In this document: one piece after another, positions 17,480 to 26,348 of the stretch
Position numbering within the stretch: the stretch's first letter is position 1
Layout of the letters: each line of letters opens with the position of its first letter
From: Neoroseomonas rubea
GTDB taxonomy: Bacteria > Pseudomonadota > Alphaproteobacteria > Acetobacterales > Acetobacteraceae
Length of the DNA: 37,917 nt
Direction: 5' to 3'
NCBI RefSeq assembly: GCF_016106015.1
Contig: NZ_JACADQ010000013.1
Location: 1-37,917, forward strand
The notes under the pieces: model-generated
Seen by the model: only the letters and a program-made list of their open reading frames with translations
Told to the model about the DNA's origin: nothing
Databases searched by the model: none
Translations under genes and position numbers: made by a program

Positions 17480-18694
17480 GTGACCGACACACCCGTGCCG
17501 CGCCCCGACATGCCGCCGCGCGACGGCTTCACCACCATCCTGTTGATCTTCCTCCGCCTCGGCCTGACCTCCTTCGGCGGGCCGGTCGCGCATATCGGCT
17601 ACCTGCGGGAGGAATTCGTCACCCGCCGCAAGTGGATGACCGAACAATCCTATGCCGACCTGGTGGCGCTCGCGCAGTTCATGCCGGGGCCGGCCAGCAG
17701 CCAGACCGGCTTTGCCATCGGCGTGATGCGCGGCGGGCTGCCGGGCGGGCTCGCCGCCTGGCTCGGCTTCACCATGCCGTCCGCGATCGTGATGGTGCTT
17801 GCCGCCTATGGCGTGGATCTCGCCGCCGGCGGCACCGGGGCGGGGGTGGTGCATGGGCTGAAGCTGGTCGCCGTCGCCGTCGTGGCGCAGGCGGTCTGGG
17901 GCATGGCGGGCAGCCTGTGTCCCGACCGCACGCGCGCGACGCTCGCCGTGGCGGGCACCGTCGCGCTGATGCTGCTGCCGAGCGCCTGGACGCAGATCGG
18001 CGTGATCCTCGCGGGCGCCGCGGTGGGCGTCGCGCTGCTGCGCAACGGCGTCGCCGCGAATGACGCGACGCTCGGCTTCACGGTGCCGGCCTGGGCGGGT
18101 GCGACGGCGCTGCTGCTTGCCGTCGTGATCCTGCTCGGCCTGCCGCTGGTCGCCGTCGGCGGGCCGCAGGCGCTGGCCTTGTTCGAGGCCTCCTACCGCG
18201 CCGGCGCGCTGGTGTTCGGCGGCGGGCATGTGGTGCTGCCGTTGCTCGAGGCGAGCTTCGTGCCGGGCTGGATGAGCGCCGACACCTTCCTCGCCGGCTA
18301 TGGCGTGGCGCAGGCGGTACCCGGGCCACTCTTCACCTTCGCGGCCTTCCTGGGTGCGGCGGCCACGCCCTTCCCGAACGGCGTGCTCGGCGGCGCGATC
18401 GCGCTGGTGGGCATCTTCCTGCCGGGGCTGCTGCTGATGTACGGCATGCTGCCCTTCTGGGACGGGTTCCGGACGCGGCCGCTGGCGCAGGCGATGCTGC
18501 GCGGCGTGAACGCGGCGGTGGTCGGCATCCTGCTGGCCGCGCTGTATGATCCGATCTTCACCGCGGGGGTGAAGGGGCCGGCGGATTTCGCCATCGTGCT
18601 GGCCGCGTTTGCGGCACTCGTGCTGTGGAAAGTGCCGGCCTGGGCAGTGGTGGCGGCGACGGCGGCGGCCGGGGCGCTGGCGCACGGCCTGTAG
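17480..18694 (+). CDS. chrA: Chromate transporter ChrA (two-domain)
   Basis: This 404-residue membrane protein contains two homologous CHR halves. The first begins FLRLGLTSFGGPVAHIGYL, and the second carries FGGGHVVLPLLEASF followed by a PGPLFTFAAFLG segment. It is expected to expel chromate across the inner membrane. The GTG at 17480-17482 is chosen because GGAG (17467-17470) lies 9 nt upstream; ATG 17510 is the alternative. It is preceded by a 155-nt gap after pqqE, where a weak TTGGCA-N17-TACGTC promoter-like pair (17414-17442) is the only signal noted. Its stop lies 9 nt from the convergent arsJ stop. No chrB regulator is present. Confidence 0.9.
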   Translation: MTDTPVPRPDMPPRDGFTTILLIFLRLGLTSFGGPVAHIGYLREEFVTRRKWMTEQSYADLVALAQFMPGPASSQTGFAIGVMRGGLPGGLAAWLGFTMPSAIVMVLAAYGVDLAAGGTGAGVVHGLKLVAVAVVAQAVWGMAGSLCPDRTRATLAVAGTVALMLLPSAWTQIGVILAGAAVGVALLRNGVAANDATLGFTVPAWAGATALLLAVVILLGLPLVAVGGPQALALFEASYRAGALVFGGGHVVLPLLEASFVPGWMSADTFLAGYGVAQAVPGPLFTFAAFLGAAATPFPNGVLGGAIALVGIFLPGLLLMYGMLPFWDGFRTRPLAQAMLRGVNAAVVGILLAALYDPIFTAGVKGPADFAIVLAAFAALVLWKVPAWAVVAATAAAGALAHGL

Positions 18695-18703
18695 CGGCGC
18701 GCC

Positions 18704-19936
18704 TCAGGCGTCCCGCCGACGCGGCAGGCGCAGCGTGAAGCCCCAGCACAGCAGCAGCATCGCGGCCGCGCCGGCCAGGCAGGCCACGAGCCCGCCCCAG
18801 CCATAGAGCAGGCCGGAAAGCAGCGTGCCGCCGAAGCGACCGGCCGCATTGGCGGCGTAGTAGAAGCCCACATCCTCCGCCGCCTTCTCGCTGCCCGCAT
18901 AGGCGAGCACGAGGTAGGAATGGAGGGAGGAATTCACCGCGAACAGCAGGCCGAAGACGCAGAGCCCGACCGGCACGAACAGGTCCGCGCGGGGGATGCC
19001 GGCCAGCATCATCGCGGCGAGCAGGGCGGGCACGGCGGCGAGCGCGAGCGACCAGGCGCGCGCGGCCGACACCTCGCTGGACAGCCCATCCCCGCTGCGC
19101 CGGACGAAGGCGGGCGCGCCGGCCTGTACGACTCCATAGCCGATCGTCCAGAGCGCAAGGAAGGCGCCCACCATCGTGAAGGTCCAGCCGGAGGCGTAGA
19201 GAAACACGGGCAGCCCGACCACGAACCACACATCCCGCGCGCCGAACAGAAAGACGCGCGCGACGGCAAGCAGGTTGATGCCGGCGGATTTCGCGAAGAG
19301 TTCGCGCGCCGAGCGCGACGCGCGCGCCTTGCCCATCAGCGGCGGCACGGACAGCACGACCCCCGCCAGCACCAGCGCCAGCGCGGCCGCCATCGCCCAG
19401 AGCGCGCCACGGAAGCCAAGCGCCTCCAGCAGCAGCCCGCCGAGGAAGAAACCTGCGCCCTTCATCGCGTTCTTGCTGCCGGTGAAGAAGGCGACCCACC
19501 TGAACAGGCGGCCTGATGCGTCGCCCGCCGTGACCTTGATCGCGGATTTCGACGCCGTCTTGGTCAGGTCCTTCGCGATGCCGCAGACGCCCTGCGCGAC
19601 CACCACCCAGGCGACGGCCAGCGCCGCGCCCCAGTCGGGCGAGACGGAGGACAGCAGCAGGAAGCCCAGGATCTGCGTGGCGAGCCCGACCGCCAGCATG
19701 CGCGCGATGCCGAAGCGCGTCGCGAGCCAGCCGCCGACGAGGTTCGCGCCGATCCCCGCCGCCTCGTACAGCAGGAACAGGAAGGCCAGGGTGAAGGGCG
19801 AATAGCCCAGGCGGAAGAAATGCAGCAGCACCAGCATCCGCAGCGCGCCGTCGGTCAACGTGAAGCCCCAATAGGCGAGCGTCACGATGACGTAGTTCCG
19901 CGTGCCGTGGGACGCGGCGGCGGCAGTGCTGCTCAT
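18704..19936 (-). CDS. arsJ: Organoarsenical MFS exporter ArsJ
   Basis: This 410-residue, twelve-helix major-facilitator protein is recognisable as ArsJ by its N-terminal WGFTLTDGALRMLVLLHFF segment, the central GVCGIAKDLTKTASKSAIK, and its position next to a GAPDH gene. ArsJ exports 1-arseno-3-phosphoglycerate, which then decomposes outside the cell. The start is ATG 19934-19936, 4 nt after the GAPDH stop, so the pair is tightly coupled. Longer in-frame starts would run into GAPDH coding sequence. Confidence 0.93.
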   Translation of the reverse strand: MSSTAAAASHGTRNYVIVTLAYWGFTLTDGALRMLVLLHFFRLGYSPFTLAFLFLLYEAAGIGANLVGGWLATRFGIARMLAVGLATQILGFLLLSSVSPDWGAALAVAWVVVAQGVCGIAKDLTKTASKSAIKVTAGDASGRLFRWVAFFTGSKNAMKGAGFFLGGLLLEALGFRGALWAMAAALALVLAGVVLSVPPLMGKARASRSARELFAKSAGINLLAVARVFLFGARDVWFVVGLPVFLYASGWTFTMVGAFLALWTIGYGVVQAGAPAFVRRSGDGLSSEVSAARAWSLALAAVPALLAAMMLAGIPRADLFVPVGLCVFGLLFAVNSSLHSYLVLAYAGSEKAAEDVGFYYAANAAGRFGGTLLSGLLYGWGGLVACLAGAAAMLLLCWGFTLRLPRRRDA

Positions 19937-19940
19937 CCCG

Positions 19941-20984
19941 TCAGATCCCGGCATCCGCCATGTGGCTGGCGAGGTCGACCATGCGGCAGGCATAGCCCAT
20001 CTCGTTGTCGTACCAGGCATAGACCTTCAGCAGCGTGCCGTCGGTGACCATGGTGGACAGTGCGTCCACGATGCTGCTGCGCGTGTCGCGCGCGTAGTCG
20101 GCGCTGACCAGCGGCCGGTCCTCGTAGCCGAGGATGCCGGCGAGCGGCCCGGCGGCCGCGGCGCGGAACAGCGCGTTCACCTCCTCGGCACTCGTCTCCC
20201 GCCGCATCTCGAAGACGCAGTCGGTCAGGGAGGCGTTGAGCACTGGTGCGCGCACCGCATGGCCGTTCAGCTTGCCCTTCAGCTCCGGATAGATCAGCGC
20301 GATGGCGGTGGCGCTGCCGGTCGTGGTCGGCTGCAGCGAGAGCATGGCCGAGCGCGCTCGCCGGAGATCCTTGTGCGGCGCATCCACCACGACATTGGTG
20401 TTGGTCGGGTCGTGGATGGTGGTGATCTGGCCGTGGCGGATGCCGATCGCCTCATGCACCACCTTCACCACCGGGGCGAGGCAGTTGGTGGTGCAGGAGG
20501 CGGCGGTGACGATCGGATGCCGCGCCGGGTCATACAGATGCTCGTTCACGCCGACGACGACGTTTAGCACGCCGTCGAACTTCACCGGCGCGGCGACGAT
20601 GACGCGCTTCGCGCCGCGGTCGAGATGGCCTTGCAGCGTCTCGGGGCTCAGGAACTTCCCCGTGCACTCCAGCACGACATCGACGCCGAGCTCGCCCCAG
20701 GGAATGGCGCCGGGCTGCGCATGCTCGCTGAAGCCGAGGCGCCGGTCGCCGATGCGGATCGCCTCGGCGCCCTCGGTCCCCATCGGCGCGCGCCAGCGGC
20801 CCTGCACGCTGTCGAATTCCAGCAGATGGGCTGTCGCGGCCGCGCCGCCCTTGACCTCGTTCAGATGGACCACCTCGAGCCGGTTGCCCGCGCGCGGGTC
20901 GTCCGCCTGCCGGTCCGCCGCACCCATCGCCGCGCGCAGCGCGAGCCGCCCGATGCGGCCCATGCCGTTGATCCCGACCTTCAT
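19941..20984 (-). CDS. ArsJ-associated glyceraldehyde-3-phosphate dehydrogenase
   Basis: This 347-residue GAPDH has the Rossmann motif [10 protein letters not shown] (residues 4-13), the catalytic ASCTTNC with Cys164, and His191 in the expected catalytic-histidine position. In this context it is expected to use arsenate in place of phosphate, making 1-arseno-3-phosphoglycerate for export by ArsJ. The segment [21 protein letters not shown] differs from the housekeeping HAYTATQ type and is consistent with the ArsJ-linked subgroup. Its ATG overlaps the upstream fusion gene stop by 4 nt. It could also serve central metabolism, but operon placement argues for arsenate resistance. Confidence 0.93.
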   Translation of the reverse strand: MKVGINGMGRIGRLALRAAMGAADRQADDPRAGNRLEVVHLNEVKGGAAATAHLLEFDSVQGRWRAPMGTEGAEAIRIGDRRLGFSEHAQPGAIPWGELGVDVVLECTGKFLSPETLQGHLDRGAKRVIVAAPVKFDGVLNVVVGVNEHLYDPARHPIVTAASCTTNCLAPVVKVVHEAIGIRHGQITTIHDPTNTNVVVDAPHKDLRRARSAMLSLQPTTTGSATAIALIYPELKGKLNGHAVRAPVLNASLTDCVFEMRRETSAEEVNALFRAAAAGPLAGILGYEDRPLVSADYARDTRSSIVDALSTMVTDGTLLKVYAWYDNEMGYACRMVDLASHMADAGI

Positions 20985-21841
20985 GCCCGCACCGCGGCCG
21001 CGAGCGGCTGCGCCAGTTCATCGATGCGCGCCTTCAGCGCCATGCGGTCCAGCGTGCCGAAGGGCAGGCTCGTGAAGATCGCCAGCCGGCGATGCAGCGC
21101 GGCGTAGAGCTCGTTCAGCAGCGTCGCGCGCTCGGTCTCGCTGCCGGAGAACTTCGCGGGGTCCGGCAGCGGCCAGGCGGCGGTGACGTGCGTGCCCTCG
21201 AAATCCGGGCAGGCCTGCAGGTTCACCGTGTCGCAGAGCGCGATGACGAAATCCATCCGCGGCGCCTCGGGCCCGGTGAACGCGTCCCAGGATTTCGAAC
21301 GCAGCGCCGAGACATCGTGGCCGAGCGCCTTCAGCTGCGCGAGCACCTCGGGCAGCGGGCCGTCCCGCGAGGGCTCAGAGCCGGCCGAGACGGCGCGGAA
21401 GCGGCCGCCGCCGATATCGTTCAGGATCGCCTCCGCCATGATCGAGCGCGCCGAGTTGCGCGTGCAGAGGAACAGGACGTTGAAGGTCGCCGGGCTCATC
21501 CGGGCGGTCTCCCCAGGCGGTTCGAGGATGCGGTGCAGGTCGCCGCAGCGCGCCGGATCGCCGTCGCAGCAGGCATCGGCGAGGAAGGCGAGCAGGGCGC
21601 GCAGCCGGTCGAGCTGCGCGGCGTAGATCAGGCTGCGCCCCTGGCGGGTCGCGCCGATCAGGCCGGCCTGCTCGAGCGCGCGAAGGTGGAAGGACAGCGT
21701 CGAGGGCGGCACGCCGAGCCGTGCCGCGGCGTCACCCGCCGCGAGGCCGCTCGGCCCCGCGCCGAGCAGGATGCGCAGCAGGTCGAGCCGCGTCTCCTGT
21801 CCGAGCGCCGCGAAGGCGAAGGCTGCCGTCGTCGATTCCAT
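20981..21841 (-). CDS. ArsR-ArsC fusion: arsenic repressor joined to arsenate reductase
   Basis: This 286-residue protein has an ArsR winged helix-turn-helix at about residues 5-90, a cysteine-bearing linker (Cys91, Cys92, Cys99), and a low-molecular-weight phosphatase-type arsenate reductase from about residue 118. The reductase P-loop is Cys126-x5-Arg132. Redox cysteines are Cys203 and Cys211 (C-x7-C). The linker cysteines are placed for As(III) sensing at the C-terminal end of the repressor domain. One protein would thus make and sense arsenite. The ATG at 21839-21841 is the first usable start, because an in-frame stop lies shortly upstream; no clear ribosome binding site precedes it. It heads the operon with GAPDH and arsJ. 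No arsB or acr3 is nearby. Confidence 0.93.
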   Translation of the reverse strand: MESTTAAFAFAALGQETRLDLLRILLGAGPSGLAAGDAAARLGVPPSTLSFHLRALEQAGLIGATRQGRSLIYAAQLDRLRALLAFLADACCDGDPARCGDLHRILEPPGETARMSPATFNVLFLCTRNSARSIMAEAILNDIGGGRFRAVSAGSEPSRDGPLPEVLAQLKALGHDVSALRSKSWDAFTGPEAPRMDFVIALCDTVNLQACPDFEGTHVTAAWPLPDPAKFSGSETERATLLNELYAALHRRLAIFTSLPFGTLDRMALKARIDELAQPLAAAVRA

Positions 21842-21842
21842 G

Positions 21843-21860
21843 ATTCGACAATAATCGAAT
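21843..21860. promoter_or_regulatory. Candidate ArsR operator
   Basis: The perfect inverted repeat ATTCGA (21843-21848) and TCGAAT (21855-21860) has a 6-nt AT-rich centre. It lies 1 nt upstream of the ATG of the ArsR-ArsC fusion. Palindromes of ATTCG type are usual ArsR targets. The position implies that the operator overlaps the transcription start or a very short leader. Only 61 nt separate this gene from the RND permease stop. Confidence 0.75.
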
Positions 21861-21902
21861 CTTTAGCGCCCGTGCGTGAATCTTCGATGACAGGCCGCGC
21901 GA

Positions 21903-24900
21903 TCACGTCGGATCGCGCAGCACCCGATAGACGGCCGGAATGGCAAGCACCGTCAGCAGCGTGGAGGACAGCAGCCCGAACAGCAGCGCCACCGCCAGGC
22001 CCTGGAAGATCGGATCGGCCAGGATGAACCCCGCCCCGATCATCGCCGCCGCCGCCGTCAGCGCGATCGGCTTGAAGCGTACCGCGCCGGCTTCGAGCGC
22101 GACCGCGCGCAGGCTCCGCCCGTCCCGTGGCGCGTGGCGGATGAAGTCGACCAGCAGGATGGAGTTGCGCACGATGATCCCAGCCAGCGCGATGAAGCCG
22201 ATCATCGACGGCGCGGTGAAGGCCGCGCCCATCAGCGCATGGCCGAGCACGACGCCCGGCAGCGCGAGAGGGACCGGCAGCAGCACGACAAGCGGGATGG
22301 TGAAGCTGCGGAATTGCGCCACCACCAGCACGTAGATGCCCAGCAGCGCCACCGCGAAGGCCGCGCCCATGTCGCGGAAGGTGACGCGCGTGACCTCCCA
22401 TTCCCCATCCCACAGCAGCACCGGCGCACGCGGGTCGTCGGGCTGGCCGGCGAGGCGGATCTCCGGCGCGCCGGGCCGGCCAGCCAGCGCCTCGGCGACG
22501 GCGAGCATGCCGTAGACCGGCGCCTCGTAGCGCCCGGCCAGCTCGGCCATGACCATCTCCGCGTCGCGGCCGTTGCGGCGGAAGATGGGGGCCGAGGCCG
22601 GCTCCTCGGCGATGCGCACCAGCGTGCCGAGTTCGATAGGACCCCGGCGGCCCGGCACCGGCGTGACGAGCAGCGCCTCGGTCAGGTGCAGGCTTTCCTT
22701 GGGCAGGCGGACCACGAGCGCGAGCGGATTGCGCCCCGCGCCACGATGCGACCAGCCGACGGTGACGCCGCCGAGCAGCGCGCGGACCGTCTCGGCGACC
22801 GCGCCTTCCTCGACGCCGTGGAATTCCAGCTGGTCCGGCAGCAGGCGTATGCGCAGCCTGGTGCCGGGGGCCGCGATGGTGTCGTCATGGTCCACCAGGA
22901 AGTCGAGGCCGCGGAACACCTCGCGCACCAGTGCCGCCGCCGCGCGCCGGCTTTCCGCATCGGGGCCGTAGATCTCGGCGAGCAGGGTCGAGAGCACGGG
23001 GGGACCCGGCGGCACCTCCGTGACGCGCAGCCGGGCGTCGTCCGGCAGCGCCAGCGCGGCGAGTCGGCGGCGGATGTCGATGGCGATGGCGTGGCTTTCG
23101 CGTGCCCGGACGTGCCGGTCGGTCAGCTGGATGTCGAGGTCGCCCTGCCGCGGCAGCTGCCGGCTGAAGCTGTGCCGCACCAGGCCGTTGAAGTTGAAGG
23201 GGGCCGCGGTCCCGGCATGCAGCGTCACGGACGCGACCTCCGGCACCTCGCGCACCAGCGCGGCGGCGGCGAGCAGCGCGCGTTCCGTTTCCTCGAGGCT
23301 GGTGCCCGCCGGCATGTCGAGCACGACCGCGAGCTCCGACTTGTTGTCGAAGGGCAGCAGCTTCACCGTCACGTCGCGCGTGACGAACAGCGCCATCGAT
23401 GCCGCCGTCAGGATGCCGGTCGCGGCCAGGAAGGCCCAGGCCACGGCGCGGCGTTCGATGACCCGCGACGCCACCGCGCGATAGACCCGCGCCAGCGCGC
23501 CTTCGCCATGCGCCGCGTGCGAGGCGCCGAGCTTCGCCATCAGCCAGGGCGTCAGCACCATGGCGACGAAGAAGGAGAAGGCCATGGCGGCGGAGGCCAC
23601 CGCCGGGATCGGCGCCATGTACGGGCCCATCAGCCCGGAGACGAACATCATCGGCAGCAACGCTGCGAACACGGTCAGCGTCGCGACGATGGTGGGGTTG
23701 CCGACCTCGGCCACCGCGTCGATCGCCGCCGCCGCGCGGTCCCGGCCATCCCCCATCGCCCAGTGGCGGTCGATGTTCTCGACCACCACGATGGCGTCGT
23801 CCACCAGGATGCCGATCGAGAAGATCAGCGCGAACAACGATACGCGGTTCAGCGTGTATCCCAGCATCAGGGCGCCGAACAGCGTCAGCAGGATGGTCAC
23901 CGGGATGACGATGGCGGTGACGACCGCGGCGCGCCAGCCGATGACGAGCCAGACCAGCGCGACGATGGACACGGTCGCGAGGCCGAGGTGGAACAGCAGC
24001 TCGTCCGACTTTTCCTGCGCGGTGGCGCCGTAGTCGCGCGTGATGTCGGCGGCGATGCCCTCGGGGACCAGCCGCCCCGCCTGCACCACGAGCCGCGCGG
24101 CGACAGCGCGCGTCACTTCCACGGCATTGGCGCCCGGCCGCTTGGCGATGGCGATGGACACGGCAGGCGCCTGCACCCAGGCCCCGCCCTCCCCGCGCGT
24201 CAGGCGCCAGACGCGCGCCTCGACCGGCGCGGGTGCCACGCCGATGCGCGCGACGTCGCCCAGATAGACCGGCCTGCCATCCGATGCGGTCAGCAGCAGC
24301 AGGCCGGCATCGGGCACGCCCCGCAGCGTCTCGCCGGCCTGCACCGTCAGCGTGCGGCCCTCGACGCGCAGCCGCCCCGCGGCGAAGGAGGCATTGGCCC
24401 CCTGCAGCTTCTCGACGATCTGGTTCAGCGTGATGCCGTGCCGGGCCAGCGCCGCGGGGTCGGGCTCGATGCGCAGTTCCGTGGGCCGGCCGCCGACGAT
24501 GTAGGTCAGCCCGACCTCGGGGATGGTCGCGAGGTTCGACAGCAGCCGGTCCGCGACCTCGTGCAGCGCGGCGTCGTCCCAGCGCGCATCCGGCGCGCGC
24601 GGGCGCAGCGTGACGACGGCGACGGCCACGTCGTTGATGCCGCGCCCGACCACCAGCGGTTCCGGAATGCCGGTCGGGATGCGGTTCCAGTTCGCGCGCA
24701 GCCTTTCATGCACGCGCAGGATGGCGTCGTCGGCCGAGGTGCCGACGAGGAAGCGCGCCGTCACCAGCACCGCGTCGTCCTGCGTCTGGCTGTACACGTG
24801 CTCGACGCCCGGGATGGCGGTGACGATCGCCTCCAGCGGGCGGGTGACGAGTTCCACCGCGTCGGGCGCCGCGAGCCCGTCGGCGCGGACTTGGATGTCC

Positions 24901-25049
24901 ACCATGGGCACGCTGATCTGCGGCTCCTCCTCCCGCGGCAGGGCGAGCAGCGCGAGCAGACCCACCGCCACCGAGACGACGAGCAGCAGGGGCGTGAGCG
25001 GCGAGCGGATGAAGAACCGGGCGAGGTGCCCGGAGACGCCGAGGCTCAT
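21903..25049 (-). CDS. RND-family efflux permease (AcrB/HAE1-type)
   Basis: This 1048-residue inner-membrane proton-driven pump has the standard duplicated layout. TM1 lies near residues 13-35. A large periplasmic loop follows, with TM2-TM6 next, including the proton-relay aspartate pair in GILVDDAIVVVENID. The second half repeats this arrangement, ending at ALLFGLLSSTLLTVLAIPAVYRVL. The N-terminal PREEEPQISVPMVDI places it with drug and lipophile pumps, not with metal-specific CusA. The substrate is unknown. It overlaps the adaptor stop by 4 nt (ATGA). No outer-membrane factor gene is present, so it must use a TolC-like channel encoded elsewhere. Confidence 0.95.
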   Translation of the reverse strand: MSLGVSGHLARFFIRSPLTPLLLVVSVAVGLLALLALPREEEPQISVPMVDIQVRADGLAAPDAVELVTRPLEAIVTAIPGVEHVYSQTQDDAVLVTARFLVGTSADDAILRVHERLRANWNRIPTGIPEPLVVGRGINDVAVAVVTLRPRAPDARWDDAALHEVADRLLSNLATIPEVGLTYIVGGRPTELRIEPDPAALARHGITLNQIVEKLQGANASFAAGRLRVEGRTLTVQAGETLRGVPDAGLLLLTASDGRPVYLGDVARIGVAPAPVEARVWRLTRGEGGAWVQAPAVSIAIAKRPGANAVEVTRAVAARLVVQAGRLVPEGIAADITRDYGATAQEKSDELLFHLGLATVSIVALVWLVIGWRAAVVTAIVIPVTILLTLFGALMLGYTLNRVSLFALIFSIGILVDDAIVVVENIDRHWAMGDGRDRAAAAIDAVAEVGNPTIVATLTVFAALLPMMFVSGLMGPYMAPIPAVASAAMAFSFFVAMVLTPWLMAKLGASHAAHGEGALARVYRAVASRVIERRAVAWAFLAATGILTAASMALFVTRDVTVKLLPFDNKSELAVVLDMPAGTSLEETERALLAAAALVREVPEVASVTLHAGTAAPFNFNGLVRHSFSRQLPRQGDLDIQLTDRHVRARESHAIAIDIRRRLAALALPDDARLRVTEVPPGPPVLSTLLAEIYGPDAESRRAAAALVREVFRGLDFLVDHDDTIAAPGTRLRIRLLPDQLEFHGVEEGAVAETVRALLGGVTVGWSHRGAGRNPLALVVRLPKESLHLTEALLVTPVPGRRGPIELGTLVRIAEEPASAPIFRRNGRDAEMVMAELAGRYEAPVYGMLAVAEALAGRPGAPEIRLAGQPDDPRAPVLLWDGEWEVTRVTFRDMGAAFAVALLGIYVLVVAQFRSFTIPLVVLLPVPLALPGVVLGHALMGAAFTAPSMIGFIALAGIIVRNSILLVDFIRHAPRDGRSLRAVALEAGAVRFKPIALTAAAAMIGAGFILADPIFQGLAVALLFGLLSSTLLTVLAIPAVYRVLRDPT

Positions 25050-26002
25050 GGCCGCACCAGCACGTCGCCGGCGGCGAGGCCCGAGAGGATCTCGATCTCC
25101 TCCCCCCGTGCCGGGCCGCGCTGCACCGGCACCAGGCCCCTTCCGTCCACGCGCACCATGTCGATGCCCGGCCCGGCGAGGAGGAAGGCGCGCGGGATGA
25201 CGATGGCCGGCCGGCTGTCGGCCTGGACGGTGACGGCCACGCGCTCGCCCACGAAGAAGTCGCCCAGGCCCGCCACCTCGGCATCGGCCACGACCTGGCC
25301 CTGCTGCAATTCGGGATAGACGAGCACGACGCGCCCTTCCCCAAGCGCCGCGCCGGCGCCGAGGCCGCGGGCGCCGACGCGCACGGCATCCCCCGCGCGG
25401 AGGAAGCGGGCATGGCGCTCGGGCAGCCGCAGCCGGAGCACGTAGCGGTCGGTCGCGATGGTCGCGATCGGTTCGCCCGGCATGGCGACCGCACCCGTCA
25501 CGCCGCGCACGCGCAGCACGCGCCCGGCCTGCGGCGCCAGCACCTGCCCTTCCTGCCGCTGCTGCGCCAGGACGGCGCGCTCGGCCTCGGCGGCGGCGAT
25601 CTGGGCCTCGACGACGTCGAGCGCGGTCTGCGCATCCTCGAGCCGCGCCTGGGTGGCGGTGCCGGTGGCGCGCAGCGACCGGGTGCGATCAAGGTCCTGC
25701 ATGGCCTGGCGGCGCTGCGCGGTCAGGGCTCCCAGGCGCGCATCGAGCGCCGCGAGCTGCAGCGGATGCTTCGCGTCCTCGATCACCGCAAGGACCTGGC
25801 CGGCGGCGACGGCATCGCCTTCCCGCACGCCAAGGGCGGCCAGGGTGCCCTGGATGCGCGCCCGCGCCTCGACCTCGCGCACGCTCTCCACCGTCGCGAA
25901 GACCGGGCGCTCGTCACGGACGGGGCGCTCGGCGACGGTCAGGCGGGTCTCCGCGAGGGCCGGCAAGGCGAGGCAGCACAGAAGGACGGGGAGCAGACGC
26001 AT
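25046..26002 (-). CDS. Periplasmic adaptor subunit of the RND pump (MFP)
   Basis: This 318-residue membrane-fusion protein starts with a Sec signal peptide (about residues 1-18, cleaved near ALPALA). A split lipoyl domain follows (VREGDAVAAGQVLAVIED and its partner VLAPQAGRVLRV). Between the halves is a short alpha-helical hairpin, and beta-barrel and membrane-proximal domains come after. It links the RND permease to an outer-membrane channel. The start ATG 26000-26002 is preceded by GAGGAG, and a longer in-frame reading upstream lacks the signal peptide at its N-terminus. It is first in the two-gene operon and divergent from the cytochrome b561 gene. Confidence 0.92.
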   Translation of the reverse strand: MRLLPVLLCCLALPALAETRLTVAERPVRDERPVFATVESVREVEARARIQGTLAALGVREGDAVAAGQVLAVIEDAKHPLQLAALDARLGALTAQRRQAMQDLDRTRSLRATGTATQARLEDAQTALDVVEAQIAAAEAERAVLAQQRQEGQVLAPQAGRVLRVRGVTGAVAMPGEPIATIATDRYVLRLRLPERHARFLRAGDAVRVGARGLGAGAALGEGRVVLVYPELQQGQVVADAEVAGLGDFFVGERVAVTVQADSRPAIVIPRAFLLAGPGIDMVRVDGRGLVPVQRGPARGEEIEILSGLAAGDVLVRP

Positions 26003-26108
26003 CCTGGAGACTCCTCGGCAGGAAGGAATGGGGCCGGGGCGCGCCCTTGCGTGACCTTGTGGGCTCGCGTGGCCGGGCACGCCACAGGATTCCGGCTCCC
26101 GCGCCTCC

Positions 26109-26132
26109 ATAAATTAGTTTTTACTTATTTAT
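26109..26132. promoter_or_regulatory. AT-rich imperfect palindrome, candidate regulator binding site
   Basis: The arms ATAAATtAGT and ACTtATTTAT flank a TTTT centre, giving 18 symmetric positions out of 24. It lies about 107 nt upstream of the RND adaptor start and about 170-190 bp upstream of the sigma-54-like element's expected start point. It could be an enhancer for the NtrC-type regulator or an operator for the pump. No regulator is proven. Confidence 0.5.
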
Positions 26133-26275
26133 ACGCAAGGCATCCGGCTGCTGGGGACAATCCCCCACCCTTCTGGGGGCCACGCTGGGGATCCGGCCCA
26201 ACGCGCCGCCTGCGGAACGACCAGGGTTCGCGTGATTTCAACGGTTTGTGACCATCCGAGCCCGCGCGACCGTGA

Positions 26276-26291
26276 TGGCACGAATCCCGCT
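26276..26291 (+). promoter_or_regulatory. Candidate sigma-54 (-24/-12) promoter
   Basis: TGGCACG at 26276-26282 matches the -24 block fully. GC at 26289-26290 falls exactly ten bases after GG (26277-26278). The -12 block reads CCGCT in place of TTGCW, a weaker match. Transcription would start near 26302, which agrees with the TTG start at 26349 and makes the upstream ATG 26298 unlikely. Confidence 0.5.
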
Positions 26292-26348
26292 GTGCAGATG
26301 GGACGCCGGCACCCGCCGGTCAGGCCAGCATGCGACAGGGAGGCAGCC

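Larger units (their letters stand above)
26003..26348. other. 346-nt divergent regulatory region between the RND operon and the cytochrome b561 operon
   Basis: No gene fits here. The region holds an AT-rich palindrome (26109-26132), two mutually exclusive G/C-run hairpins (GGGG 26153-26156 with CCCC 26162-26165, or CCCCCA 26162-26167 with TGGGGG 26174-26179), and a sigma-54-like element (26276-26291). The AT-rich tract at 26107-26135 contrasts sharply with its GC-rich surroundings. Confidence 0.7.

Noticed and set aside
18695-18703. Terminator between chrA and arsJ
   Set aside because: Only 9 nt separate the two convergent stops and no hairpin is visible there.
22134-25319. A 1061-codon open frame opposite the RND permease
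   Set aside because: It is rich in Arg, His, Asp and Gln with no recognisable domain, whereas the permease is unmistakable.
26298-26348. ATG 26298 as the cytochrome b561 start
   Set aside because: It lacks a ribosome binding site and lies at or before the expected start of the sigma-54-like promoter. TTG 26349 has GGGAGG at good spacing.
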